Position numbers and translations under genes: made by a program
In this document: positions 8,398 through 17,626 of the stretch, in pieces
Position numbering within the stretch: the stretch's first letter is position 1
Layout: each line of letters starts with the position of its first letter
Notes under the pieces: model-generated
What the model was told of the DNA's origin: nothing
The model's input: only the letters and a program-made list of their open reading frames with translations
The model's database searches: none
Assembly (NCBI GenBank): GCA_934140005.1
Contig: CAKPBB010000002.1
Coordinates: forward strand, 94,465 to 158,464
Origin: an uncultured Clostridia bacterium
GTDB lineage: Bacteria; Bacillota; Clostridia; TANB77; CAG-508
Direction: 5' to 3'
DNA length: 64,000 nt

Positions 8398-10083
8398 TTA
8401 TTTTGTTATTAATATTCCTCTGTAACCAGCACTCATTCCAGCTGTACAATTAAACATATTTTGAGTTGTTCCAGATATTTTGCCAAATATAATATAATTA
8501 TTTGCCCCCATACTATTTACATTTGTTTTAGCTGGTGACGGATTTACAATTTTATCTATTTGTTCATTTGCATCATCTATTGCATCTCCTTTTATATTTG
8601 GTATAGAAATATTTAAATAATACATCATAGTTGCAGAATTAGTTGTAGCTGTATTTACAACTTTTCCAGCTAATATTTCACCATAGTTTGAACTTAAATC
8701 ATATACTCCAGTTAAATTATTAGTTGATGAACAATTAACACTTGAGCCACCAGTTGTTGTTATTGAATTTGATACTAATCTTTTATTCAAGCTATATGTT
8801 AAATATAATACAGCACCATGTTCTGAAGTTTTACTTAATCTACCATTAGATAAACTTGCATTTGACATACTACTATTAGTTACTGTTACATTTTTTATGG
8901 CAACCCCTGAAACAGATTTTCCATTAGTTGAAATCAAATATTTATTAACCCAAAAACCTGATATTTCATTACTATATTCACCATTAGTATATTTTCCATC
9001 TGCTGATTTTTGAAAAGCTGGATGTACACTTTCTTCAGTTGCCAAAGCTTTATTTTCTGTTGTAGTTGAAGACAAATCCTTCAAAAACTTAATACTTACT
9101 GTATGTCCACTAGCATTTACAGAATATGCAAATCTTGGTATCCAAACCCACCAATTTCCTGCTCCATCTTTTGCATTGGCCCAAAGATTTTTATCTGTAG
9201 AATAATTATACCAATCTCCATCATTTACTGAAGCTTCTACCCAGTTACTTCCATTTAGCTTTTGTGGTGTTAGTCCTGTTGCTAAAGCAGGTGGATTAAC
9301 CAATAAAATCGAAACTAATTTTTCTTTATATCCAGAACCACTTGTTTCTCCTTTTACTCTAACATCATAGCTTCCAGATTCTGTAACTGTAAAAGCATAA
9401 TTATTTTCATCTTTTTCTTCAACTTTTTTCCAAATATTCTCTGTACTTTTTTTATATTCATAATCAGAAACTGTAACTTCCAATCCATCTTTCACAGTTC
9501 TAGTTCCAGTTAAAACAACTTTAGCAGTTAAACCATAGTTTTTTATATTTGCAGAAATATTATATGTTATTTCATTTGAAGAACTACTTACAACTTTTTG
9601 CCCACCTGGTAAATCATATTGAGTATGATATTCTACACCATCAAGTTTTATTCCCTTTTTTTCAATTATATATCTATTACCAAAATCAATTGCAAAAGAC
9701 ATATCTGTATCAGAAAAATCACTTATTCCTAATTTATTTTTCACATCATCAGCTGTGAGATAATAATAGTTCGCTGTTGCAAATCCTTTTTCTTCAATTA
9801 ATTGTACTAGAGATGTTTCACCATCAACACCTGTTTCTATTCCAAAGCAAGCTTTTAAATAATCTTTTATTGTTTTTCCTTCAGCTTTTCCACTCCAATT
9901 GTCATATTCGCTTGTAATAAGGTCAACCTTTTCTTGTATTACTTTTAATTTGGCAACATAATTTTCTTTTTTCATATCTTTATATGCTTCTATACCAGAA
10001 TATGTAGTAATAGACGCTAATATAAATATTAATATAATTGTAATAACAAGTGAAACTAAAGTAACACCACTTTCATTTTTCAT
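8398..10083 (-). CDS. Pilin-like surface protein with degenerate FGE-sulfatase-like C-terminal domain
   Basis: A protein of 561 residues. The N-terminus KNESG/VTLVSLVITIILI is a type III (prepilin) signal: a short charged leader, Gly at -1, then a long hydrophobic helix. Position +5 is Ser instead of the usual Glu. A coiled segment follows (~40-75), then a beta-rich, probably Ig-like middle. The C-terminal part (~residues 275-561) has WWVWIPRFAYS, HPAFQ, GFWVNKYLIS, TGVYDLSSNYGEILAG and a final GYRGILI. These match the layout of formylglycine-generating-enzyme-like (SUMF1 fold) domains, but the usual DMSGNxWEW signature is worn down. Probably displayed on the cell surface. An AGGAG ribosome site precedes the ATG, and its own terminator follows. 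Confidence 0.75.
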   Translation of the reverse strand: MKNESGVTLVSLVITIILIFILASITTYSGIEAYKDMKKENYVAKLKVIQEKVDLITSEYDNWSGKAEGKTIKDYLKACFGIETGVDGETSLVQLIEEKGFATANYYYLTADDVKNKLGISDFSDTDMSFAIDFGNRYIIEKKGIKLDGVEYHTQYDLPGGQKVVSSSSNEITYNISANIKNYGLTAKVVLTGTRTVKDGLEVTVSDYEYKKSTENIWKKVEEKDENNYAFTVTESGSYDVRVKGETSGSGYKEKLVSILLVNPPALATGLTPQKLNGSNWVEASVNDGDWYNYSTDKNLWANAKDGAGNWWVWIPRFAYSVNASGHTVSIKFLKDLSSTTTENKALATEESVHPAFQKSADGKYTNGEYSNEISGFWVNKYLISTNGKSVSGVAIKNVTVTNSSMSNASLSNGRLSKTSEHGAVLYLTYSLNKRLVSNSITTTGGSSVNCSSTNNLTGVYDLSSNYGEILAGKVVNTATTNSATMMYYLNISIPNIKGDAIDDANEQIDKIVNPSPAKTNVNSMGANNYIIFGKISGTTQNMFNCTAGMSAGYRGILITK

Positions 10084-10129
10084 AAATTAAGGTTTCTCCT
10101 TCCATCTTTTGTTTATTTATTCCCTATAC

Positions 10130-10181
10130 TATTAGAAAAGCAGACATCAATAATTTTATTTTTAATTATTTTAGTCCGCTT
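10130..10181 (-). terminator. Terminator after the cyclophilin-like gene
   Basis: Stem AAGCAGAC (10138-10145) / GTCCGCTT (10174-10181) with one mismatch, plus an inner AATAATT/AATTATT stem, then TTTTCTAATAG on the minus strand. Confidence 0.75.
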
Positions 10182-10227
10182 CTTATTTGCACATAAAATT
10201 ATATTTTAAATCTTTATTCATATAATT

Positions 10228-11040
10228 TTATTGATTATTTGAATAATATTGACTCATTAATTGATACAAATATTGTGAATAGTTAAATGCTTCATGTGTT
10301 TCTGGCATGCCATAATCAACACCATAAGTTTCAACTGTTACATTAGATATAACTGGCATTGTTTCAAAAGCATTAATTGTTGTTGCATTATAATCAGTAT
10401 TTGCACTTTCTGAATTTGCTTCTTTAGTAGCTGTATTATAAATATTTTCTACTATATCCATACCTTCTACAACTTCACCAAAGGCAGCATACAAACCGTT
10501 TAAATCAGCTGTATCTTGAGTTAATATTGTAAATTGTGAATTTGCAGAATTATAACTTTGTGTAGTTAAATTCTTAACTTGTTTTGTATAATCAGCTCTT
10601 ACCATTGAAACTATACCTTTTTTATGGCTTAAAGTATTTTGATTATATCCATTTGCAATAAATTCACCATTAATTTCATATTCTTTATCATTATCAGAAC
10701 CTGATTCTATACTAGAATCAATTGTACTATATTTTGGATTCTCAACATTTCCTTCTGTGTTTCTTCCCCAATATTCTGAAAAACTGTCTTTTCCATATAC
10801 AACTTTACCATTATAATATCCAGATTGAGCAAGTTTTATAAAGTTTCTAACTGTATTTGGTGCATATTCTGGATAAAGTACCATTTTTACATTTCCATAT
10901 CCTTCTATTTCAAAAGTTACTTCTGGATTTTTTATTTCTTGTGTAGCATAACGAACATATCCATATATTAAAGTTCCTATTAAAGCTACTAAAACAATAG
11001 CTACTACTAGCCATATAATACTTTGTGTCTTTTTACTCAT
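10228..11040 (-). CDS. Membrane-anchored cyclophilin-type PPIase, catalytic loop degenerate
   Basis: A protein of 270 residues with one N-terminal membrane helix (~residues 8-30) and an extracellular cyclophilin fold. Recognisable parts are APNTVRNFIKLAQSGYYNG, the NSANSQFTIL core strand and GLYAAFGEVVEGMDIVENI. The segment that normally reads FHRVI...FMIQGGD, with the catalytic Arg, is replaced by VVYGKDSFSEYWGRN. Prolyl isomerase activity is therefore doubtful, and a binding or chaperone role is possible. I set the start at the ATG at 11040, which has AGGTGG ten bases upstream; the longer frame begins with a GTG inside that ribosome site. It lies 23 bp downstream of radA. Confidence 0.85.
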   Translation of the reverse strand: MSKKTQSIIWLVVAIVLVALIGTLIYGYVRYATQEIKNPEVTFEIEGYGNVKMVLYPEYAPNTVRNFIKLAQSGYYNGKVVYGKDSFSEYWGRNTEGNVENPKYSTIDSSIESGSDNDKEYEINGEFIANGYNQNTLSHKKGIVSMVRADYTKQVKNLTTQSYNSANSQFTILTQDTADLNGLYAAFGEVVEGMDIVENIYNTATKEANSESANTDYNATTINAFETMPVISNVTVETYGVDYGMPETHEAFNYSQYLYQLMSQYYSNNQ

Positions 11041-11063
11041 TTTTGTTTCCACCTTCCATATCT

Positions 11064-12425
11064 CTATTTTAATCCTAAATATTTCATAGCATCAATAATA
11101 TTCTTTGCGCCTATTATATCTAAATTAAACTTTTCTTTCAATAGTTTTTTATTACTTTCTGGAATAATACAAGTTTTATATCCTAATTTTTCTGCTTCCT
11201 TTATTCTTTTTTCAATCATATTTACAGAACGAACTTCACCTGTAAGTCCAACTTCACCAATAGCAACTACATCCTCTTTTATGCTAATATTTTTAAAACT
11301 AGAAGCAGTTGCTAACATTATTCCTAAGTCTAGTGCTGGTTCATTTACCTTTATTCCACCAACTATATTCAAATATACATCTTGTGAACCTAAATTCATG
11401 CCAGCTCTTTTTTCTAAAACAGCCATCAATAAAGTTAATCTATTATAATCAATTCCAATTGCATTTCTTCTTGGCATTCCAAAAACGCTTGGAACTGATA
11501 AAGCTTGTAATTCTAATAAGAGCGGTCTTGTTCCTTCTAAACTTACCACTATTACTGAACCTGGTGGATTTCCTTCTCTTTCAGAAATCAGTATTGAAGA
11601 TGGATTTTTTATTTCCACTAATCCTTCATTTTGCATTTCAAACATGCCAATTTCATTAGTTGAACCAAATCTATTCTTTACACCTCTTAAAATTCTATAT
11701 GAAAAATATCTTTCACCTTCTAGATACAATACAGTATCTACCATGTGTTCTAAAACTCTTGGACCAGCAATATTACCATCTTTTGTAACATGGCCAATAA
11801 TTATAGTAGTAATATTAGCTTGTTTACACATTTTCATAACTCGTGCTGTTATCTCTCTAACCTGACTCACACTACCTGGTGCAGATGTTATTTCTTCTGA
11901 ATACATTGTTTGTACAGAATCTATAATTACAAATTTTGGAGAATATTTTTCCAAAGCATATTCCACATTATCAATATCTGTTTCTGCTAAAAACAATACA
12001 TTATCATTTTTTATTCCAAGTCTATCAGCTCTTAGTTTTATTTGTTCAGCAGACTCTTCTCCAGAAACATATAAAATTTTCCCATCAACTTTTACTTCAT
12101 TGCAAATTTGTAAAATAAGTGTAGATTTTCCAATTCCTGGCTCTCCACCAAGCAAAGTTAGTGAACCTTCTACAAATCCTCCACCTAAAACTCTATCTAA
12201 TTCATCTGTACCAGTTTTAATTCTAATAGTAGCTTTTTTTTCAACACTATTTAAAGCTACTGGTTCACTTCTTTCTTTTTTCTTATCTTTTCCAGAAGAT
12301 GTGACTATTGCTTTTTCTTCAACAAAAGTATTCCAATTATTACAGGCTGGGCATTTTCCCAGCCATTTACTAGATTCATATCCACATTCATTACAAACAA
12401 AAACTGTACTATTTTTTTTTGCCAT
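11064..12425 (-). CDS. radA: DNA repair protein RadA
   Basis: RecA-like branch-migration helicase that helps process recombination intermediates. The N-terminal C4 zinc finger uses C11, C14, C25 and C28. Walker A is GGEPGIGKST. The RadA-specific KNRFG motif is present (VKNRFGSTNEIG). A C-terminal Lon-protease-like domain ends the 453-residue protein, all as expected. The ATG begins MAKKNSTVF. Confidence 0.97.
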   Translation of the reverse strand: MAKKNSTVFVCNECGYESSKWLGKCPACNNWNTFVEEKAIVTSSGKDKKKERSEPVALNSVEKKATIRIKTGTDELDRVLGGGFVEGSLTLLGGEPGIGKSTLILQICNEVKVDGKILYVSGEESAEQIKLRADRLGIKNDNVLFLAETDIDNVEYALEKYSPKFVIIDSVQTMYSEEITSAPGSVSQVREITARVMKMCKQANITTIIIGHVTKDGNIAGPRVLEHMVDTVLYLEGERYFSYRILRGVKNRFGSTNEIGMFEMQNEGLVEIKNPSSILISEREGNPPGSVIVVSLEGTRPLLLELQALSVPSVFGMPRRNAIGIDYNRLTLLMAVLEKRAGMNLGSQDVYLNIVGGIKVNEPALDLGIMLATASSFKNISIKEDVVAIGEVGLTGEVRSVNMIEKRIKEAEKLGYKTCIIPESNKKLLKEKFNLDIIGAKNIIDAMKYLGLK

Positions 12426-12475
12426 TCAAAATTCCTTATGTAATATATTTAGGTTTTTAACTAGATGCCTATAAA

Positions 12476-14371
12476 CTAAAGCAAATCTTCATCTACAAGT
12501 TTTTTTAGAGTAACAATATACATTGCATGACTCCATGTAAGTCCAATTACCCATGATGGTTTCATTGCATCATTATTTACTTGTTCACCTAATAAATTTA
12601 ATTTTGAAGAAGAATTTGTTACAAAGTTAAAACACTCTAAAGCTTTATTTTTATCTTTAGCTATTACATAATAACACGCCATCCACAAAGTTGCAATAGG
12701 CCAAGGATTATATCCTCCCATATATGCATCACCTTCATAACGAACATATCCACCAGTATAAGTTCTAATTGTCATATTTATTCTCTCTATTGTATTTTGA
12801 ACATTTTTCTCATCAAAATTAAACATTCCAAATGGATAAATTGTACCAATTAAGCTAATGTCTATCTTTTCATCATCTTCATTTCTAACAAAGCTTTTTT
12901 TATTTTCTTTATAAAAATGATTTATAGCAAATTCTTTTAACTTCTTCTCTGTTTCTTCATATCTGTCTATTTTTTCTAATACATTTTTCCATTTATTCTT
13001 TTCAAATGTATCTTTTAAGATTTCATAAATCTTTACTAATGAATGATAGGCAGAATATATTGAAGAAATTGAATACAAACTATATCCTTCATATTCTTCC
13101 CATAAATCATAACTATTTTTAAGTGCATTTCCATGTTTTAGCATATTATCTACATATATATCTAAATACCCTACTGCATTTTCACACATCTTTAAAGTAT
13201 TTTTTAAGAAATTTTTATCTTTAGTAACTTTAAAATGATGATATACTCCATACACAACACTTGCAGTTTCATCTATTTGATATCCCCAACAAGGTGCTAA
13301 ACTTCCATCTGTATAAAATCTCTGTTCCCACATTCCATTTTTGCTTTGTGTTTTTTTACAAAATATTTTATAAAATTTTTCTGTTTCTTCTTGCATTCCA
13401 ACTATATCAAAAGCTTTTGTTATAAAAACTGCATCTCTAGTCCAACAATATGAATATCTACCACACTTTGTTTTTTGTTCATCAACTTCAATACCAGCTG
13501 AAACTCCACCTGTTGTTTTATTTGTTAACAAAGAGAATAATAATATGCTTCTATTATAATTTTGTTTTATTTTATCATCAATTTGCTTTTTATTTATTCC
13601 CATTTTGTCGTGTTCTTTTACAAATTTTTGCCAGTATAATTTTGTATTTTTAAGTTCGAGTTCCAAATCTGATTTTCTAAACTTCTCTATCTCTGTATCT
13701 AATTCATTTAATAAGCTTTTTTCGCTATTATCATTTATATAAATATATAGATAAAAACTTTTTTCTTGCTTTGGTGGTATTTTTCCTATATTAAAACTAA
13801 TTCCTGAAACAGATGACATTCCTATATAGTCTTTTCCTCTAATTACACCATCTGCAAAATTCTTATCTATATCATTTATTTGACTTGATAAAATTTTATC
13901 TTTTGAAAAAGTACAAATTGAATAATTATGATTATACTGAATTAAACAATCATTTTTCACATATCCACAAGTATCATCATTAAAGTCTGTTAATACCTTT
14001 GAATATTCTAGCAAATTTATATCTAAATCTATTTTTCCAAAATTTTTAAAAGTGTATTTTTTTACTAATACATTTTCATTTATTGGAACAAAATCAATTT
14101 GTGTTACTTCTAAGTTAAAATAACTATTTATAATTTTAGTTTTTAAAATATTAGTATTTTCAATATAATTTTGTTCATAAGTATTATTTATATCATTATG
14201 TAAATAAATGATATTAGAATCATTTACTTTAAGTCCTATATAAAATTCTTCAAAAAACTGCTTATAATCTATAGTTGGATAAAAAAATCTAAGGAGTTCG
14301 CCAGTTTTTGAAAAACTGGCTGTTACTCTTCCATTTCCAACAAAGGCATCATTAAAATATTTTGTTTTCAA
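12476..14371 (-). CDS. Glycoside hydrolase family 15 protein (glucoamylase-like)
   Basis: Predicted inverting alpha-glucosidase acting on maltodextrin/glycogen ends or related alpha-glucosides. The 631 residues comprise an N-terminal beta-sandwich (~1-250) and a C-terminal (alpha/alpha)6 barrel. Barrel signatures are GRYSYCWTRDAVFI, GYQIDETASVVYG and YDLWEEYEG, which carries the general-acid Glu. YNPWPIATLWM lies near the end. No signal peptide, so it is intracellular. The start is TTG, placed by a clear AAGGAGG seven bases upstream. Substrate cannot be told from sequence; trehalase-type GH15 is an alternative. Confidence 0.88.
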   Translation of the reverse strand: MKTKYFNDAFVGNGRVTASFSKTGELLRFFYPTIDYKQFFEEFYIGLKVNDSNIIYLHNDINNTYEQNYIENTNILKTKIINSYFNLEVTQIDFVPINENVLVKKYTFKNFGKIDLDINLLEYSKVLTDFNDDTCGYVKNDCLIQYNHNYSICTFSKDKILSSQINDIDKNFADGVIRGKDYIGMSSVSGISFNIGKIPPKQEKSFYLYIYINDNSEKSLLNELDTEIEKFRKSDLELELKNTKLYWQKFVKEHDKMGINKKQIDDKIKQNYNRSILLFSLLTNKTTGGVSAGIEVDEQKTKCGRYSYCWTRDAVFITKAFDIVGMQEETEKFYKIFCKKTQSKNGMWEQRFYTDGSLAPCWGYQIDETASVVYGVYHHFKVTKDKNFLKNTLKMCENAVGYLDIYVDNMLKHGNALKNSYDLWEEYEGYSLYSISSIYSAYHSLVKIYEILKDTFEKNKWKNVLEKIDRYEETEKKLKEFAINHFYKENKKSFVRNEDDEKIDISLIGTIYPFGMFNFDEKNVQNTIERINMTIRTYTGGYVRYEGDAYMGGYNPWPIATLWMACYYVIAKDKNKALECFNFVTNSSSKLNLLGEQVNNDAMKPSWVIGLTWSHAMYIVTLKKLVDEDLL

Positions 14372-14388
14372 TAAAATTCCTCCTTAAA

Positions 14389-16038
14389 TTATTTCATCAT
14401 CTTCTTAATTTGATTTTGAATTTCTTGAATTTTATCATTTAACTTCTTAATATCATCATCTTGTGCAACAAAATTTTCTTCTTTAACAGTATTTGCTAAT
14501 TCAGAAATTTCATCTTTCATTTGTTCAATCTTATCTAATACATTTAATCTCAATAATTCTTTATCAAATGCAACAACTTCTTTATTTCTTTCAAGTTCAA
14601 CTGGCATTTCTGCGCCTAGTTCAAAAGTTTGACCAAATTCTGGAATTGTAACCTTTGTTCCTGGATTCTCTTCAATTTTACTTTTTAATACTTCTTGTCC
14701 TTCTGGCTCTCCATGAACTAAGAAAATATGCTTTGGTTGATTTGTGAATGAATATACAAAATTTAATAACCATTCTTGGTCAGCATGTCCTGAATATCCT
14801 TCTATATATTCAATTCTTGCATTAACAGCTATTTCTTCACCAAATATTTTTACTTTTTTAGCACCTTCAACAATACTTCTTCCTAAAGTTCCTGGTGCTT
14901 GATATCCTACAAATAAAATTGTACTATTTGGATTCCATAAATTATGTTTTAAATGATGCTTAATTCTACCAACATCACACATACCACTAGCAGATATTAT
15001 AATACAAGGTTCATTTGATTCATTCAAAGCTCTTGATTCTTCAACAGTTTGAGTAAATTTCAAACCTGGAAATTCTAATGGATTATCTCCTGATTTTATT
15101 TTTTCTTGAATTTCATCTTCAAATAATTCTGTATTTTTCTTAAATATTTCAGTTGCTGATATAGCAAGTGGACTATCAACATAAACTGGAACTTGCATTA
15201 TTGTTTTATATTTTTTAGCAAATTCTGGGTCTTGTCCTCTTTCTTCTTTTAATTTATCAATTTCGTATAAAATTTCTTGAGTTCTACCAACTGCAAAAGA
15301 TGGTATTACAACAGTTCCTCCATGGTTTAAAGTTTCTGAAACAACATTTAAAAACATTTCTGCCTTATCGTCATTTCTAACATGTAATCTGTTGCCATAA
15401 GTTGATTCCATTACTAAATAATCTGCATTACTAATCATTGTTGGAGAATCTAAAAGTGGTAAATCATTATTTCCTATATCTCCAGTAAATACCACTTTTG
15501 TTGTTTTTCCATTTTCAGTTGCCCAAACTTCAATAATTGCAGAGCCAAGCATGTGTCCAGCATCATTAAATCTTACACTAATATTATCTGTAATATCAAC
15601 AATATCATCATAATCAACTGGTCTAAATAGTTCCAAACATTTTGTAGCTTCTTCTGCTGTATATAAAGGTGGTAAATCTGGCTTACCTTCTCTTTTCCTT
15701 TTTCTGTTTTTCCATTCAATTTCAGTTTCTTGAATATGACCACTATCTGGTAACATAATTTCGCATAAATCGCAAGTTGCCTTTGTAGCATAAATTGGAG
15801 CTCTATATCCTTCATTATACAATTTTGGTATTCTTCCAGAATGGTCTATATGTGCATGTGTTAATAGTGTAAAATCTATATCGTGTACATTATATAAAAA
15901 AGGATCGGAATTTTCTAATTCTAAAGTAGCCTTTCCTTGATACATTCCACAATCTACTAAAAATTTCTTTCCTGCTGCTTCAACTAAAAAATTTGAACCT
16001 GTAACAGTTTTAGCTGCTCCTAAAAAACTTATCTTCAT
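14389..16038 (-). CDS. Metallo-beta-lactamase / beta-CASP family nuclease
   Basis: Predicted Zn-dependent RNase of the CPSF73/YSH1-like group. Motif 2 is HAHIDHSG (residues 61-68), followed by FNDAGHMLGSA and FTGDIGN. The beta-CASP motifs follow: GTVVIPSFAVGRTQEIL, ISASGMCDVGRIKHHL, and a C-terminal GYSGHADQEW with the final His in LVHGEPEGQ. The last ~45 residues form a coiled coil (LDKIEQMKDEI...). I start at the ATG at 16038, directly behind AAGGAGGTACAA; an in-frame extension of 8 codons lies in the ribosome-site region. 549 residues. Intact active site, so an active RNA-processing enzyme is likely. Confidence 0.9.
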   Translation of the reverse strand: MKISFLGAAKTVTGSNFLVEAAGKKFLVDCGMYQGKATLELENSDPFLYNVHDIDFTLLTHAHIDHSGRIPKLYNEGYRAPIYATKATCDLCEIMLPDSGHIQETEIEWKNRKRKREGKPDLPPLYTAEEATKCLELFRPVDYDDIVDITDNISVRFNDAGHMLGSAIIEVWATENGKTTKVVFTGDIGNNDLPLLDSPTMISNADYLVMESTYGNRLHVRNDDKAEMFLNVVSETLNHGGTVVIPSFAVGRTQEILYEIDKLKEERGQDPEFAKKYKTIMQVPVYVDSPLAISATEIFKKNTELFEDEIQEKIKSGDNPLEFPGLKFTQTVEESRALNESNEPCIIISASGMCDVGRIKHHLKHNLWNPNSTILFVGYQAPGTLGRSIVEGAKKVKIFGEEIAVNARIEYIEGYSGHADQEWLLNFVYSFTNQPKHIFLVHGEPEGQEVLKSKIEENPGTKVTIPEFGQTFELGAEMPVELERNKEVVAFDKELLRLNVLDKIEQMKDEISELANTVKEENFVAQDDDIKKLNDKIQEIQNQIKKMMK

Positions 16039-16075
16039 TTGTACCTCCTTAATATATAGCAATCAGTATCCTATG

Positions 16076-17602
16076 CTATTTAATAAATAACTTAATCATT
16101 TTATTTTGTTTTACCTCTAAGTCTTTTTTTCCATTTGGTAAGTCTATCATCATTTCTTTTTCATAAACATCTTTATCATATACTTTAACATTTAATTTTC
16201 CATCAATTATTTTAAATAAAAAATTCACTTCAGTAAGTTCTATTATGTTAGTTGATAATGCAAAGTTTATGATTTCAAAATTCAAAGAAATATCCATACT
16301 TATAATTTTCATCATTCCTATTTTGCAAGCTTTTATAACAGCTTTTTTTAAAATAGAATTGATTGCATCATTTAATTTTGGAATATCTTCAATCTTTTTA
16401 TCCATGCTAATATTTATTTTTTTATAATATCGTACTTCATATATAAAATCAATAATATCTACATTTGTAGAAAATTGATTTAATTTTTTTTCAAATAATT
16501 TTACAAATTCTAGCTGTGATTTTGTAACTAATGTTTCTATTCTTTCATTACACAAGTATATTTCATGTATATCTTCTAAATATTCTTTTTTCTTTAAATA
16601 TAGAATTGGGTTTTGTAAATCATTAAGTTCTCTTACTTTTGCAATGCATTCTCTTCTTTCACGAATAATCATATTTCTATAAGTTTTAATATTAGCAATT
16701 CTTTTATCTTCATCTAGTTTTTCATTAAATTCTTGAAAATTTTTTATCATCAAATCATCAATATTTAACTCGTAGTCAATCATTTCAATTCTATGAACAT
16801 TATTTCTTTTTCTCTCTTTGATTTCAGATAAAAAAGCTTCTCTATTGCTCATTTCTTCTAGTTCTTTTTCTTTTAGTATTAAATCATTTTGTAATTTCGA
16901 AATTTCCTTTTTGCTTGCTGATTTGTAAAGAAGTTTTTGCATTTCAAGAAAATATCTATTTCCTTTATCTAAATCTTCTATTTTATACTGAAGTTCTTCT
17001 AAATAATTTACTTTAGCTGATGAACCATTTCTCCATTCATATAAAAATTTTTCTCCAAATATACACAATAAGTTTTGATAAATTAAATTAGAAATAAATG
17101 GCATATTATTTTTCGGAGAATTATCCCATGACCAACCATTAAAATCTAATAAAATAGAAACATTATTGTAATTAAACCCCTCAACTAACATATTTTGAAT
17201 TAAATTTTTAAAGATATAATTTTTATCTATAAAGAAATATTTTGGAGAAATGTCTGAAATTGCATATAAAAATGCAATTTCAGTTGGATATGCTAAAAAG
17301 CTTCTTTCTCTGTCATTTGATAAAGCATAAACATTATTTTTTCTTAAAATTTCTGATTCTTTTGTATCTGGTTCTACTATCTGAATGTGCTCACAATAGT
17401 TTCTAATTATATCTATAATTTCTTCCAAAAAGTCATCTTTATTTCTAACATTCCTTTTGATTTCAACATAGTCTGGATAAGCAATTTCTAATTTATATAT
17501 CATACTTAATAATATGTTTTTAATATTAGATGAAAAATATTTTTTATCTAATACTGCTTCTAATATTTCATTATAATCTTTTAATTTAGAAAATAATTTC
17601 AC
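16076..17602 (-). CDS. Conserved-looking protein of unknown function with central coiled coil
   Basis: A 508-residue cytoplasmic protein I do not recognise. It starts at a GTG with GGGGAG upstream. The N-terminal ~210 residues look globular, with a 'NDRERSFLAYPTEIAFLYA' stretch and LLDFNGWSWDNSP. Residues ~225-345 are strongly charged and heptad-like (coiled coil, KEISKLQNDLILKEKELEEM). The C-terminal ~150 residues look mixed alpha/beta. No signal, membrane segment or catalytic motif is seen. It lies 24 bp after ftsK and 37 bp before the beta-CASP nuclease, so it is probably in the same operon. Confidence 0.75.
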   Translation of the reverse strand: MKLFSKLKDYNEILEAVLDKKYFSSNIKNILLSMIYKLEIAYPDYVEIKRNVRNKDDFLEEIIDIIRNYCEHIQIVEPDTKESEILRKNNVYALSNDRERSFLAYPTEIAFLYAISDISPKYFFIDKNYIFKNLIQNMLVEGFNYNNVSILLDFNGWSWDNSPKNNMPFISNLIYQNLLCIFGEKFLYEWRNGSSAKVNYLEELQYKIEDLDKGNRYFLEMQKLLYKSASKKEISKLQNDLILKEKELEEMSNREAFLSEIKERKRNNVHRIEMIDYELNIDDLMIKNFQEFNEKLDEDKRIANIKTYRNMIIRERRECIAKVRELNDLQNPILYLKKKEYLEDIHEIYLCNERIETLVTKSQLEFVKLFEKKLNQFSTNVDIIDFIYEVRYYKKINISMDKKIEDIPKLNDAINSILKKAVIKACKIGMMKIISMDISLNFEIINFALSTNIIELTEVNFLFKIIDGKLNVKVYDKDVYEKEMMIDLPNGKKDLEVKQNKMIKLFIK

Positions 17603-17626
17603 TTCCCAGCTCCCCTTTATTTAGTA

